Origin: Bipolaris cookei
Taxonomy: Eukaryota > Ascomycota > Dothideomycetes > Pleosporales > Pleosporaceae
DNA length: 64,000 nucleotides
Assembly: GCA_002286855.1 (NCBI GenBank)
Contig: NRSV01000043.1
Location: 1-64,000 of the forward strand
Direction of reading: 5' to 3'
Shown: positions 10,057 to 20,690 of the stretch, piece by piece
Position numbering within the stretch: the first letter of the stretch is position 1
How the letters are laid out: each line of letters begins with the position of its first letter
The notes under the pieces: generated by a model
Databases searched by the model: none
What the model saw: the letters and a program-made list of their open reading frames with translations, nothing else
What the model was told of the DNA's origin: nothing
Program-made: the position numbers and the translations under genes

Positions 10057-11628
10057 TCACACGGGATCTACCTCGAACCTCTCAAACTTTACCTCTGCCT
10101 TCTCATCTCCAATGGCAAAAACCCCGAAAATAGGTCCTACAAAGTCTTTACCACTAAGATCCCTAGCATCTACACTCGCTACTCTGTTGTTCTCTCCCAC
10201 GGCATCCAGTTTATACGATATATCGTACTGCATCTCTGTATATTTGATGATGAATTCCAAAGACTCAGGCCGAGTCGGCAAATCGAAAGTGTGACTCCGA
10301 TCTATCTTCTTGGCTACATTCAAGACGCGGAGGGTAAGTTTCGACGTCGATTGGGCTGGGCTATAAGAAACGGAAAAGAAGCGATGTTCATCTTTAAACA
10401 CTGCCAAGCCTGCTGTAATGCCCGCGTTTTTAGGGACAGAATCCACAACAAGTGTGGCTCTAGTTTCCCCTTCGACCCAGCGTTGGCGCTTACCCAGAAA
10501 TGAAGGCGATGCGTTCGGCGCAGTCAAATCATGTCGCGAAGCCCTTACCACCACATTTCCACCAGCAGGATCGAAGTCGTAATCCCGCAGCACTGGATCA
10601 TGAATATACACATAATCCGCTCCAGGCACCGCACTTAACTTCTTCTTCGCATCGATACTCGCACCAGGAATACTCAATTGCGTCGTCGCCCGCTCAAACT
10701 TGAGCCACCCATCCGCACTCCACGAGCCCCGTGTAAGAAAAGTCTCACGGCCCAACCCGTAGAATTCCTTCTCACGCATGCGGATCCCGAGGCAAACGCC
10801 CCACCAGCTCCCGTCTTTGGTGGCAAACGCCTCGCAGTGGCCCGTACACTGGACGTACTCGTCCGTGTCTGCAGCACTTAAAATGGGGTTCAGTGGACTG
10901 GAGTCCCAGGGTCCATCCTGTAGATTCTTGCTACGCGCAATCGTTACAGCGTGGCCTTTATGCGTGCCGCCCTCGGCTATCATGAGGTAGTAAAAGCCAT
11001 GATGGAAATAGATATGTGGGCCCTCTGGGTATATACCTCCCGTGCCGTGCCAGAGGTATTTTTCCTCAGTCAATTTCTCGCCTGTGGCTACGTCGATTTC
11101 GAAGATTGTGATTTTTGTCGAGGGCCCCGGGGATTTGGAACCGCAGAGATATGCTTTTCCTGTCTGGGGGTCGAAGAAGAGACTGGGGTCTATGCCGTGG
11201 AAGTCGAAGTAGATGGGATCGCTCCAGGTGGAGGCATAGATGTCAGTGGTGGAGACGATAAAGTTTTGGGTCTCACTTCCTTGGGCAGAGTCTGCGCTGT
11301 GGTTTACAATGTTGGTGCAGACAATGTAGAATGTGCCGTAGTGGTGGCGGAGCGTGGGTGCGTACAAGCCGCCTGTGGCGTACAAATGGTCATTGTTGCC
11401 AATCTCGTGGATCAGGGTTGAGGCTTTGGAGAAACTGAGTTGCGAGGGCCTATTGATGGCATTGCCGATTTGGTGCCAGTGGACGAGGTCATGCGAGATG
11501 TAGATTGGGAGGCCGGGGAAGAGGTGGAAGGTCGAGTTTACCAGAAAATACGTGTCGTCGACTAGGATCAGAGATGGATCCGGGGCAAAGCCCGGTATGA
11601 TTGGGTTGATGGGCGAGCCGGTGCTCAT
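10057..11628 (-). CDS. GH43 family glycosidase (xylosidase/arabinofuranosidase type)
   Basis: Intronless, 523 residues. The N-terminal five-bladed propeller begins NPIIPGFAPDPSL, with general base Asp17; the pKa-modulating Asp is Asp147 in HGIDPSLFF, and the general acid Glu is Glu202 in IYPEGPHIY. A C-terminal beta-sandwich (about residues 330-523, typical GH43_C2-like) ends FERFEVDPV. It would cleave beta-xylosides or alpha-L-arabinofuranosides from hemicellulose fragments. There is no signal peptide: the protein starts polar (MSTGSPINP), so it is predicted intracellular and would act on imported oligosaccharides. It is divergently transcribed from the sugar transporter at 12852, and a GGCTAA hexamer (XlnR-type core) lies 155 bp upstream of its start. 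Confidence 0.93.
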   Translation of the reverse strand: MSTGSPINPIIPGFAPDPSLILVDDTYFLVNSTFHLFPGLPIYISHDLVHWHQIGNAINRPSQLSFSKASTLIHEIGNNDHLYATGGLYAPTLRHHYGTFYIVCTNIVNHSADSAQGSETQNFIVSTTDIYASTWSDPIYFDFHGIDPSLFFDPQTGKAYLCGSKSPGPSTKITIFEIDVATGEKLTEEKYLWHGTGGIYPEGPHIYFHHGFYYLMIAEGGTHKGHAVTIARSKNLQDGPWDSSPLNPILSAADTDEYVQCTGHCEAFATKDGSWWGVCLGIRMREKEFYGLGRETFLTRGSWSADGWLKFERATTQLSIPGASIDAKKKLSAVPGADYVYIHDPVLRDYDFDPAGGNVVVRASRHDLTAPNASPSFLGKRQRWVEGETRATLVVDSVPKNAGITAGLAVFKDEHRFFSVSYSPAQSTSKLTLRVLNVAKKIDRSHTFDLPTRPESLEFIIKYTEMQYDISYKLDAVGENNRVASVDARDLSGKDFVGPIFGVFAIGDEKAEVKFERFEVDPV

Positions 11629-12851
11629 TGTGTTGTTGTGTGACTGATTAAAGGAGCCTTGTGAGCTGGTCGAGTGATTTAGACTTTTCTAGAGTGGAGA
11701 TATCATGGTCTACTCTTTGTCCTTTGTGCGAATCATCGAATGTAGTCTGATGTTGCTTTCCTAGTGTACCGGGTATTTGGCCGGCTAAGTGCACAAAAGA
11801 GGCGCATGAAGGAGTGCCAGATCCGTCTTGTCCTCTGCCGTCTCGACAACGACTGTCAAACCTTAACGTCATGTGACACATCAGCCCAATGATGTAGCCA
11901 GGGACCGCGTCCGAGCAAAGTCACTTAACCCTATTTTGTTACTGTGTCGACCGCTTACTTTTGATCACGAAGACCTATACAGTCAACCAGGTCCATCCCA
12001 CTTCAATGCAAGCGTGCCGTCTATGTCAGACGGGTGCCACGCATCTAACGAACATGATCTGCAATATGTATTGCAGCGATAAAGCGGTATGCAGAAGTCA
12101 GTCGAAATAGTCATCCCAGGTGAAAGGATCACATTAGACACGCCTATGACCCAGTGCGGTACCCAAGGCTGTAGTGTCTAGGCGCGCCTCTTGGTGGCGT
12201 TGGCTGGCGTCCAACTCGAGGCTATACTGAAAGCTTGCTCGGCTGTCAATGTACCGATGATGGACGTCGAATCACATGCCACAACACTAAACATTTCCAG
12301 TATCGCTTCGGCCCACGCATCTCCATAGTCAATAGCAACCGGCGCGGGATAGGGCAACTGCATGTCTTCATCTCAACCACATGAAGCAAAAGATAACGTC
12401 TGTGACGATCTTTAGCCTATTGTAACCCATGGGGTTACTCGCGCCCTTGATTAGCTTCATCCCGCAATCAGGTTCGGGCTTAGTGGTCTGCTCCAGGGCT
12501 CCCTCTTCCCAGCCCGACGACACTGCGCCCAGAGCGATCAAGAACGCAGTGCCTTGGTATGGCTCGCACTACAACAGAACACAAGACGGAAGTGCTTGAC
12601 TGCGGGATAAGGCCAAGCAAATGTAGCCCATTCACCCATCTTGGCTTGTCCAAGGAGTTTGCCCCGGAGGATACCGTGCGCGTGGGACCACGCGAACAAC
12701 TGCAGCAGTATGCCTCCTGGCTTCGCATGTGCCCAGGGCCGTGAAAATTATATAGCTACAATGGCCAACGAGGTTTCCTTTTGTGTTCTCCATCGGGGCT
12801 GGCTAGCTATTACACTGCATCTTCAGCAACCCTCGGCATCAACCGTCCATC
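11629..12851. promoter_or_regulatory. Shared upstream region of GH43 and sugar transporter
   Basis: 1.2 kb with no convincing gene. A GGCTAA at 11783-11788 and a GGCTAG at 12801-12806 match the GGCTAR core bound by XlnR-type xylanolytic regulators in other ascomycetes; single hexamers are common by chance. A 61-codon minus-strand frame at 12178-12363 is unrecognised. Confidence 0.35.
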
Positions 12852-14436
12852 ATGGGCTTTTCTCTTCGCCCGCCAAAGACAACCCAGAAGGTCGTGCCCG
12901 TCAAGCCGCCAAAGGGCCATTTCTTCTTCGCTGGCCGTGCTTTTGAGCGCCTGCCATGGTGGAAGCGGCCCAATCTGCGTAGACTGTACATCTACATTGT
13001 CATTCTTATCTTAACCAACACAGCTAATGGGTTCGATGGAAGTATGATGAATGTTAGTAACATCACTTTTGCACTCCGATTCACGCTGATAAGCAACAGG
13101 GTCTCCAATCCCTTTCCTACTGGCAGGACTACTTTGGTGAACCCCGCGGTTCCATGCTCGGTTTTTTCAATGCATCAATGTCTCTTGGTTCGCTCATTGG
13201 GCTCTTCTTCACGCCTTACCTTATCGATTGGAAGGGTAGGAAGATTGGTGTGATGATTGGATGTGCAATTATGCTGTGCGCTGTTGGACTGCAGACAGGG
13301 GCACAAGACATTGGCATGTTTATCGCTGCTAGATTGATTCTTGGGTTTGGAGACACCATCGTACTGGGCTCTGCACCGTTGCTTATTGCGGAGATTGCTC
13401 ATCCCCAGGATCGTGCCGTTTTGGTCACGCTGTCGGGTGCAAGCTATCATTCTGGTGCTTTTATTGAGTCTTGGGTTACTTATGGTACACTTCAGATTCA
13501 GGTATGTTAGGAGAGAAACTAATATCTCGCTGTCACTTGGTCCCTGCTGTAGAATTCTTTATGAGGATATCATTACTAATGCGGAACAGAGTGACTGGTC
13601 ATGGCGTCTACCCTCATTTCTTCAGGCAATATGCTCCCTGATCATCATCGCCTTCGTCCCCTTCATGCCCGAATCCCCTCGTTGGCTGTGCAGCAAAGAC
13701 CGTCATGAAAAAGCCCTCGCCCTCTTCTCCAAATGGCACGGTGAAGGAGACGAGAACGATGAGTTCGTCCAGCTTGAATACGCCGAGGTTCGCGCGGCCA
13801 TCAATTTCGACAAACAGCAGAATGCTACTAGCTGGTCCGACTTCCTCAAGACCAAGGGCAACCGGAAACGAATCACCATCATCACCGCCATTGGTTTCTT
13901 CAGCCAGTGGAGCGGCAACGGATTGATTTCTTATTACCTCAAGTATGTCATGGACAACGTTGGCTTGACAGATCCACACACGCAACTCGGCATCAACGGC
14001 GGCATGAAGACCCTAGCCCTCTGCGAAAACTTCCTCTTCGCCTTCCTCGTCGACAAACTCGGCCGTCGTCCCATTTATCTCATTTCCACCATCGGAACCT
14101 TCATCATGTTCAACATCTTTACCATCATCTCCGCGCGCTACGACGCAGCTCCCCGTGCACCTCTCGGCAAAGGCTTCATCGTCAGCATCGTAAGTGATAC
14201 CCTTAAAAAAAACTCAGTCAAAAAACAGACTGTACTAAAGTCCCCGGCCTTAGTTTTTCTACGGCATCTTCTACGACATCAAATCTGGCATAATGGCCGG
14301 CTACACCACGGAAATCCTACCCTATGGCCTCCGCGCAAAAGGCTTCACCTGGCTCAACTTCTGCGTCACCGCCGCGCTCTTCTTCAACCAGTTCGTCAAC
14401 GGCATCGCGCTCGATTCGATTCAGTGGCGGTACTAA
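12852..14436 (+). CDS. MFS sugar transporter, C-terminally truncated by a stop
   Basis: Exons 12852-13052, 13100-13501, 13590-14189, 14254-14436; introns 47, 88 and 64 bp, all with GT...AG and branch sites, all phase 0. The 461-residue product shows sugar-porter signatures: GFDGSMMNGLQ after TM1, GRK loop, PESPRWL at the end of TM6, and DKLGRRP. This is the hexose/lactose-permease type of fungal plasma membrane transporter. The frame stops at TAA 14434-14436 right after SIQWRY. The same frame then stays open for 71 more codons (next feature) and encodes exactly the missing TM12 and tail, so a full-length ancestor of about 533 residues is clear. Divergent from GH43, suggesting joint use of plant sugars. 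Confidence 0.85.
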
Positions 14437-14652
14437 ATTTGCTACTGCGTCTTCCTCGCCTTCGAGATTGGTGTTATTTACTTTTGTATTGTGGAAACGC
14501 GGTATACGCCGATGGAGGAGATTGCAAAGTTCTTTGATGGGGAGGAGGGGATTGATGTAGGGGAGGCAGCGCTGGCGGATGTGAAGGAGAAGGGGGTGGA
14601 TGTGGGGGAGAAGAGTGTGATGGTGGAGCGGATTGAGCAGGTGATGAAGTAG
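14437..14652 (+). pseudogene. Lost C-terminus of the sugar transporter
   Basis: In frame with the preceding exon after TAA 14434-14436: 71 sense codons, then TAG 14650-14652. The translation begins ICYCVFLAFEIGVIYFCIVE, a hydrophobic helix matching TM12, followed by TRYTPMEEIAKFFDGEE, the typical cytoplasmic tail of fungal sugar porters. The stop sits where the family usually has a second tyrosine (WRYY). TAT to TAA is a T-to-A change and not RIP-like, so a sequencing error must be excluded. Confidence 0.8.
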
Positions 14653-15017
14653 GGGGTGGAGGTTGATGATGGTTTGGGCTGTGGGGATGTAGAGAGACTT
14701 GGTCCGATGCAGCGTTTGTAGCTCGCGATGATGTTGTATGAATTTATGTGGTTAAAATATACTCTTGTTGATTGTCTTGCTATTATTCTGGATTGAATTT
14801 TGTTCATGTTGTTGATATCTTGGTATCCAGCCTATGGCAGCGGAGCTGAGGTCATCATTCAAGTTAGGGGGCTAACATATTGGTTCAGGTAGTTTGGCGT
14901 CCTTACGACACTTTCTAGGAAGTACTTTGAACGAGCGAAGCGCTAGATAGCACATGAAAAGCATTTCTCAAGCGTTAGTAAAATGGAAAGATTACTCAGC
15001 TCAAGATCCTCTTTAGA
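14653..15017. other. Intergenic, no gene seen
   Basis: Downstream region of the transporter up to the Tc1-type element. AT-rich; nothing recognised. Confidence 0.5.
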
Positions 15018-15019
15018 TA

Positions 15020-16377
15020 CAGTCACACTTCAAAAGTCTGTGCCGCTAAGCGCTCGGGCCACCATCACCACTTTTTTCCCACAATTTCAACGCTATGCAA
15101 CTCCACCAAACTAAGTCCAAAAATAATTTTGAAATAATCAAACTGTAGCTACAGATCTCAATATTTTGTTCGATATCCTTTTGCTCTACGGACAGCGGCG
15201 AGGCGGCGCGGCATACTCAAAATTAGCTTCGTAATCAAAGAATCAGGTATGGCTGACCACGCCTCGCGCAACCCATTTTCAAACTGCTCCCACTCAATAT
15301 TTGTGTCGCCTATGTAGTCAAACTCGGGATAAAGCTCATGAAGTTTCTTTTTAAGTGCCTACCAGAGGTGCTCGATAGGGTTGAGATCTGGAGAATATGG
15401 TGGCCAGTCGATCGTTTCTATCCCATGAATTCTCAACCACTGTTGTGAGATTCGAGCAGTGTGGATACGCGCGTTATCCCGCATAAATAGCTCGCCGGCT
15501 CTATAGTTCGGTAGTAGCCCTTCCTTAAGCGCTTTTAAGTAGCTCCGTGCCGTATATCCAGCTCGACGCCGTGATGAGTCTCGTTTCATGATCACCAGAG
15601 GGCTACGGCCTACAACACCATCAGAACCTATCCAGATTGCAGCCCACACCATACGAGCGGGCTGCCGGCCAGTAGGGACAGCTTCTATCATCTTATGAGA
15701 CCACTTTTGCTCTGGTAATCGCCATACCCAAGTAGCGTTATGGCCAGATCCGCGGGCGATACTACACTCGTCTGAAAACTTCAAAATAGTCTGCCCACCC
15801 CACGTGAAATTACGCCAACGCTGCGCAAAAAGTAGACGTTTTTTAGCTACGATCTTGGTGATAAATGGTCTGCGCTTTACTCTGAACTTATGGTAATCTA
15901 TTTGAGCAATTACTCGTTGAATTGTGGCTCGAGAGATAGTGGAGCAGCTGGTGTTACTATCCTATAGGTTGGCCTCGCGATATAGAGCGCTATATTCGAT
16001 TCTAGGATTTCGTTTAACGACTCGAAGCAGCTGACGATGATCTCTACTAGTTAATTTAGGTGGGCGGCCTATCCGATCGCGCTTTATGTAGGTGCCTTCG
16101 GTTTCCCATCGGTGGATAACGTTGGATACTGCGCGTCGCGAGCAGCTCAGACGCGCCGCGATTTCTGTCGTTCCGCATCCAGCCTCCGCTTGTGCCAAGA
16201 TATATATGCGTTGCGCTTCTGACAATTCACCACCTGGTATTCGATTACGCGAAATTTCAGTGCAAAAAGATTTCATTTGGATGGAGTTGTTTGGTGTTAA
16301 AGAAGAGACTACTCTATGGGAATTGGGATGGTGGGGTAGGCCCGTGCTCAGGGGAACAGACTTTTGAGCTAGTACTG
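15020..16377 (-). mobile_element. Tc1/mariner (impala-type) DNA transposon, complete
   Basis: Left end CAGTCACACTTCAAAAG and the reverse complement of the right end CAGTACTAGCTCAAAAG are inverted repeats of about 40 bp, sharing CTCAAAAGTCTGT-like cores and a GGGCC block. The dinucleotide TA flanks both ends (15018-15019 and 16378-16379), the target duplication of this superfamily. Length is 1,358 bp. It carries one transposase frame on the minus strand. Size, TA target and single frame match the fungal impala group. Confidence 0.92.
15158..16276 (-). pseudogene. Tc1-type transposase with two in-frame TAG stops
   Basis: One reading frame of 373 codons from ATG 16274-16276 to TGA 15158-15160, with two internal TAG codons, at 15962-15964 and at 15359-15361. 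Domains: N-terminal helix-turn-helix (about residues 15-60, LSEAQRIYIL...SRRAVSNVI), a GRPPK hook, then a DDE_3 catalytic domain with D in FSDECS, D in MRDNARIHTA and E in NPIEHLW. The last two are separated by 34 residues, i.e. DD34E as in Tc1. Both TAG codons can derive from CAG by one C-to-T change at CpA, the RIP signature. Otherwise the frame is intact, so the copy died recently by point mutation and not by deletion. Confidence 0.92.
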
Positions 16378-16379
16378 TA

Positions 16380-17465
16380 ATATGTAAGGTACAACCCGCA
16401 TTACCGAGAAACCCGCCTCACCGCGATGGATTCGGCATCCAACTTTCTATATCCCTTCCCCGCAGGCTTACCGAGCTATAGTTGGCGTTATGTGACTCTC
16501 TAGCTGTTCTTCTTCTCCTATATGGTGCCTTTTACGAAAAATACAATCGTCTTCGTCGTGCTGTTCATTCTTTCAGGCGCAACGTCTATAGTCTCACCTT
16601 CTCCACACCCCTGCATCACTATGCCTACCTAGATACTTTCTAAACTCGGAGCACTAAGACAATGGATAAATAACTAAAGCACTTGATCCTACACGTAGGG
16701 TGTATCTAACTATAGAGACAATCATTTCCGCGAGTTTCTCCGTACAGAACATGCTATGTTAAGAGTAATTGAACCTAGCTTTTACGAAACTCAAGAGAGG
16801 GAAAGCCCAAAGATATAGAAAGGATGAAGGAAGGAGCCTATGTCAAAGAACAAAGGCATACGGGACCAACGATGCATGAGCGCCCCGCATCCCACGGCCT
16901 TGGCGAAACGCCACCATAAGACAAGTCACGTGTGTCCCATGAAGTACCGCGTATGAGACAGCATAGGACATATGGGACAATATAAAACATAGGTAGTTCA
17001 CTTGGTATATAGCACAACCATTGAGTCCCTATGGCTTGATGTGTTCAACTTAAGTTCTGAGGACAAGTGTAATATAATATTATTCTACTTGCCCACTTTA
17101 CTATCCAGCGCACTCTATCACTGTATCTGCGAAAATCAACCAACAAGAATCTTGACATCAGAAGTCTTATATTACTTTCACTCAAGATATACTGTTGATA
17201 GTACGTTACCACGCCTAAGTCACACAAAGGCGCATTCTGTGAACGATGCCATATTGTCACGTTCACTACTGCTATGCTATTTTCTATGCCATATTATGTA
17301 TTTCCCCTGATCTTTAGTAGTACTACTGGCCATCAACTTGATTTCTGTGATATCGTTTGCTGTGCCTTTTCATGCATTGAATACTCGTTAGGACATTCGT
17401 TGTCGAAGACGTCTACGCGCTGCCTGGCTGTTGCTATTATTAGACTCTAGTACACACTCGACCTC
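16380..17465. other. Intergenic, no gene recognised
   Basis: Low-complexity, AT-rich sequence between two transposons; a 102-codon plus frame at 17002-17310 has no recognisable feature. Confidence 0.45.
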
Positions 17466-19468
17466 ATGCTGCTTCTGCATTCTGCATTCTGCCCTTCACC
17501 GGCATCACTAACTACCTCCACTGATAGGGACAGAGCTACTCTAGCGCTGGCACAAGATTTGCCTCACGGCATATCCCGAACATACGCTGCCATAGCAGAA
17601 CTGGGCCAGGGCCCTTTGAGAGATGATATGCAGAACTTAAATCAAGAAACGCAAAACCCATAGACTGGAAGCGCCATAGCAACAATATACACAATAAGAT
17701 CACACAATGGTTTGAGGCGATTGGTAAGGTGCTACAGGACCCGGCTGTCCTGCCAGAGAATGTATATAATATGAAAGAGGCAGGAGCGATGCTTAGCATT
17801 CTAGGGTCTGCCAAAGTGCTTGTAGGAAGAGACGACCCACGGGACTACAGAGGCGGGGGCGTCAAGCGAATGATGGTGACTGCTGTTGAATGTATAAGCG
17901 CCAACAGGAGGTCACTGCTTCCTCTGATTATTGTTATTATTATTATCCCACTGTAGTCTATATGTAGTCAGGGACTATGCAAGACTTCGGTTAAAGGCAG
18001 TTCTAGGGTATTAATTTACAATGGGGGAGTTTCTAGTGTAAAGTGTGACTACGGTGCTTCAGCCTTTGTCTAGTTAAGCAATAGCTATTGCTTACTAGAC
18101 GCCTGTTTCTAAAGAGCAGTTTGGTGAACAGGAAGAGATGTTAAATAGCGAAGCAATCCTCCAGCTGGCTCTTTTAGGAGAAAAGAAAAAGTTCGACTAT
18201 TTAGTTTAAAGAGTAACTCTCTCTAGTTTTAGTGAGTAGCTCACTCGTTCACCTTTAATGAGTAAATCTCTTAGTTTTGGTATGGTGGCGCAGCAAGCAA
18301 TGGCTGTTTTGGCGTTTAGGTAGTTGCTTCCTTTGATTATCTGGCCAGCGTCCACCCATCGGAGCAACTGGACTACATACCCAACGCCTGAATGGCACTA
18401 TGCACACCCGAGGAATGGATACAACGACTCCAAGATTAACTTGGAGTGGCTTAAGCGAGTGTTTGACCCGCAAACTAAGAGCCGTGCTAACCAAAAACTA
18501 CATGTACTATAATCTGTGACGGCTTTGGCAGTCATGAGACGCTAGAGATCCTCGAGCACTGCTTCAAGAACAACATCATCCTTTGCCGTCTTCCCTCTCA
18601 CAGCTCCCATAAGCTACAGCCCTGTGATGTTGGGGTTTTTGCGCCCTTGAAGGCAGCCTATCGCGACCAAGTCGAGAGACTGTTTCGGGGAGGCGGAGAT
18701 ACAGTTGGTAAGGAGCACTTCACTTCTCTCTACAGCCCCGCCAGGAACAAGGCGTTCACCAAGAGGAACATCACTGCTGCGTGGGCTACAAGCGAGTTGT
18801 ATCCGTTCAATCCCAACAAAATACTCAAGGATATGCCTAAGCATCTTGTTGAATTGACTATTCCGTCACGTGCCAGTGTAGGGTCTCATAAGCAAAACGA
18901 AGTACCGAAGACGCCTGTGACGCCCATGACATCCGTCACAACAGAAGTCCTCGCATCGTTGCGCAATCCAATTGAGCAAGAGACTTGTGTGTCTCAACAG
19001 ACTAACCCACGGTGCCTGCAGAAGCATATACAGAAGCTCACTAGTGCCGCCCAGATCTCTTTCGCTGAACAAGCCCTTCTGTAGCGCCAGAATCAGTTCT
19101 TGATCCAGATGAAAGAAGAAACAAAGGCTTGCTGATCGACCAAATCAAAGGTGCTGAGAAAAGCGAAGGTCATGAACTACGAGGACTTCCAGGAGGCACG
19201 AGCGAAAGCAAAAGTAGCGAAGGACAAGGCAAAATGTGGGCACAAGCGCAAAACGCCTGCACAGGAGAGTGCGCCTGAGCCAACAATCGAGGTTGCGGGG
19301 CCATCAGTAAGCGAAACAAGCTCGTCGAGAGACCCAATGCTGCAGATTGGTAAAGCGTCTGTGCTGTGGACGGCCCCAGTAGCGCAGATGATCCCAAGAG
19401 GTTACACCGGGGCAGTAGATGCAGGAGCAGAAGCAATTCGAAGCAACTCATTTGATAATAGCGACTAG
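17466..19468 (+). mobile_element. Decayed pogo-like (DDE_1) transposon, interrupted
   Basis: Plus-strand transposase remnants in order: a helix-turn-helix piece (HGISRTYAAIAELGQGPL, near 17550), a gap by deletion, then the catalytic domain from WFEAIGKVLQDP through PENVYNMKEAG (17709-17790), split by an insertion at 17932-18323, then PASTHRSNW...TPEWHYAHP, a frame break near 18512, CDGFGSHETLEIL, LPSHSSHKLQPCDVGVF and a charged tail to TAG 19466-19468. The DDE_1 signature (DGFGSH ... QPCDVGVFAPLK) is clear. The first catalytic Asp (NMDETG in active relatives) reads NMKEAG. Terminal inverted repeats were not found. A dead copy with at least one deletion, one frameshift, in-frame stops and one insertion. 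Confidence 0.85.
17932..18323 (-). mobile_element. Nested SINE/LINE-like insertion with long target duplication
   Basis: The insertion is 392 bp, flanked by 17-bp repeats at 17915-17931 and 18324-18340 (CTGCTTCCTCTGATTAT and TTGCTTCCTTTGATTAT, two C/T differences). Removing it with one repeat restores the transposase frame across ...RRSLLPLIIWPAS. Read on the minus strand, it starts with the monomer seen at 1-280 and ends in an AATAATAATAATAA tail next to the duplication. A long target duplication plus a simple (TAA)n tail is the mark of LINE-type target-primed integration. No coding frame is present, so it is a SINE or a truncated/internally deleted LINE. A 33-nt near-palindrome lies at 18068-18100. 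Confidence 0.75.
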
Positions 19469-19613
19469 TGCTGTCTAGACTACGTTCGTAATGTTTCGTA
19501 GACGATACAGTTATCCACGTGTGCACTTACGTATCGTTTCTCGCCTCTCGCTAACCCATACATGCCTGTTGCTTCGATGCTCCTCCCCACCAGGCCCTAC
19601 ATCTTCTATTTAG

Positions 19614-20591
19614 CTAGCATGTGCACGCGTTCTGCTTTTTGCTCCGCTCCTCCAGTTTCCGTCTTACGGTATGCACCCACTCATCTAAGAACATCCACAG
19701 CCAAAGAGTCCCAAACCACACTGCGATAATAACAGTACCTACAAGGCTGATCGCGCTAAACCAACGAGACGCGTGCCAGATTGAGACCCAATGAACAGAC
19801 ATGGTTTCATCGGCGGCAAGCGCAACCTGCATAGAGCTGAGGATTGTAGACACTACAGCAAATACGAACAATATAGGGCCATAGAGCCTTGCAAAGTAAT
19901 CCCCATACTGTCCATGCACCTGCTCGAAGTGAAACTTGCGTAGGAGCAGAGGCGCGTAGAAGTTGAGTCGCGTTAGTCTCAGCTCGCCGAAGCAGTACCT
20001 TTTTGACACAGCCGCATCCTCAACATGGCTGAGGTCTCTGGTAAATCGGCAGAAGGATGGCCAATCGACGTCATCAGGGATGAGGCGAAGGTGGTCCTGC
20101 TGAGCAATATGAAAGTCTGATTCATGCTGGATCAAGTAGCGGTACGTTCGCAAGAAGCCGGTTGCTGCTGCGCGAAGGCTGCTTTGGCCCTCACCCAACA
20201 ACCCTGGTTTTTGGTCTAGATACGTTTCCCAGAAAACATGCGATAGAAGATACCGTGGTACAGGTTTAACGAATATGCAGTCGTGGATCCACACGAGGTG
20301 AAGGCGAGGGTCTTCGGTGATAATAATCTCACGGCCTTTGACACGTTGGTGATGCAACGGGTTCACGTTGGCGCTCGACAAGGTTGTCATGATCCAAAGA
20401 TACGGCGCTACTCTCTCAAGGTCTTGCGCCCACAGATCATCTTCGAGAAACTGTCTTGTGAGACTGAGGTCGTTGAGTGGAATAGAAGGCTGGCCAGGTA
20501 AGGTCGTATTCGGGGATGCGCCAGGTTGGGGCTCCAGATCGCGAACAAGCTGATTTACTTTTGAGAACGGTGGCATAGTGGCGTTGAACAA
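19614..20591 (-). CDS. DUF6601-like fungal membrane protein
   Basis: Intronless, 325 residues. The N-terminal two thirds is soluble-looking and contains WIHDCIFVKPVPRYLLSH and a FLRTYRYLIQHESDF segment; the C-terminal third has two membrane helices (LYGPILFVFAVVSTILSSMQVAL and ISLVGTVIIAVWFGTLWLWMF) followed by a basic tail KLEERSKKQ. This layout and the YGPILF-V--ILS-MQV segment fit the fungal conserved family DUF6601, function unknown. It is transcribed away from the NLR gene on the other strand, with only about 100-320 bp between the starts, so the two share a promoter region. Start at 20591; a second ATG five codons in is possible. Confidence 0.75.
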   Translation of the reverse strand: MFNATMPPFSKVNQLVRDLEPQPGASPNTTLPGQPSIPLNDLSLTRQFLEDDLWAQDLERVAPYLWIMTTLSSANVNPLHHQRVKGREIIITEDPRLHLVWIHDCIFVKPVPRYLLSHVFWETYLDQKPGLLGEGQSSLRAAATGFLRTYRYLIQHESDFHIAQQDHLRLIPDDVDWPSFCRFTRDLSHVEDAAVSKRYCFGELRLTRLNFYAPLLLRKFHFEQVHGQYGDYFARLYGPILFVFAVVSTILSSMQVALAADETMSVHWVSIWHASRWFSAISLVGTVIIAVWFGTLWLWMFLDEWVHTVRRKLEERSKKQNACTC

Positions 20592-20690
20592 GGGGGAAAT
20601 AGAAGAAGTCTAGTTTTGACCTTTGAAGCAGTGTTTCGTGAACACTACTCTAGCAGACTGCTTAATCCGTCCTAAGCCACTCAGCGGGGC

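Noticed and set aside
12178..12363. 61-codon minus-strand frame between GH43 and the transporter
   Set aside because: No start context, splice partner or domain could be found; kept only as a note in the intergenic entry.
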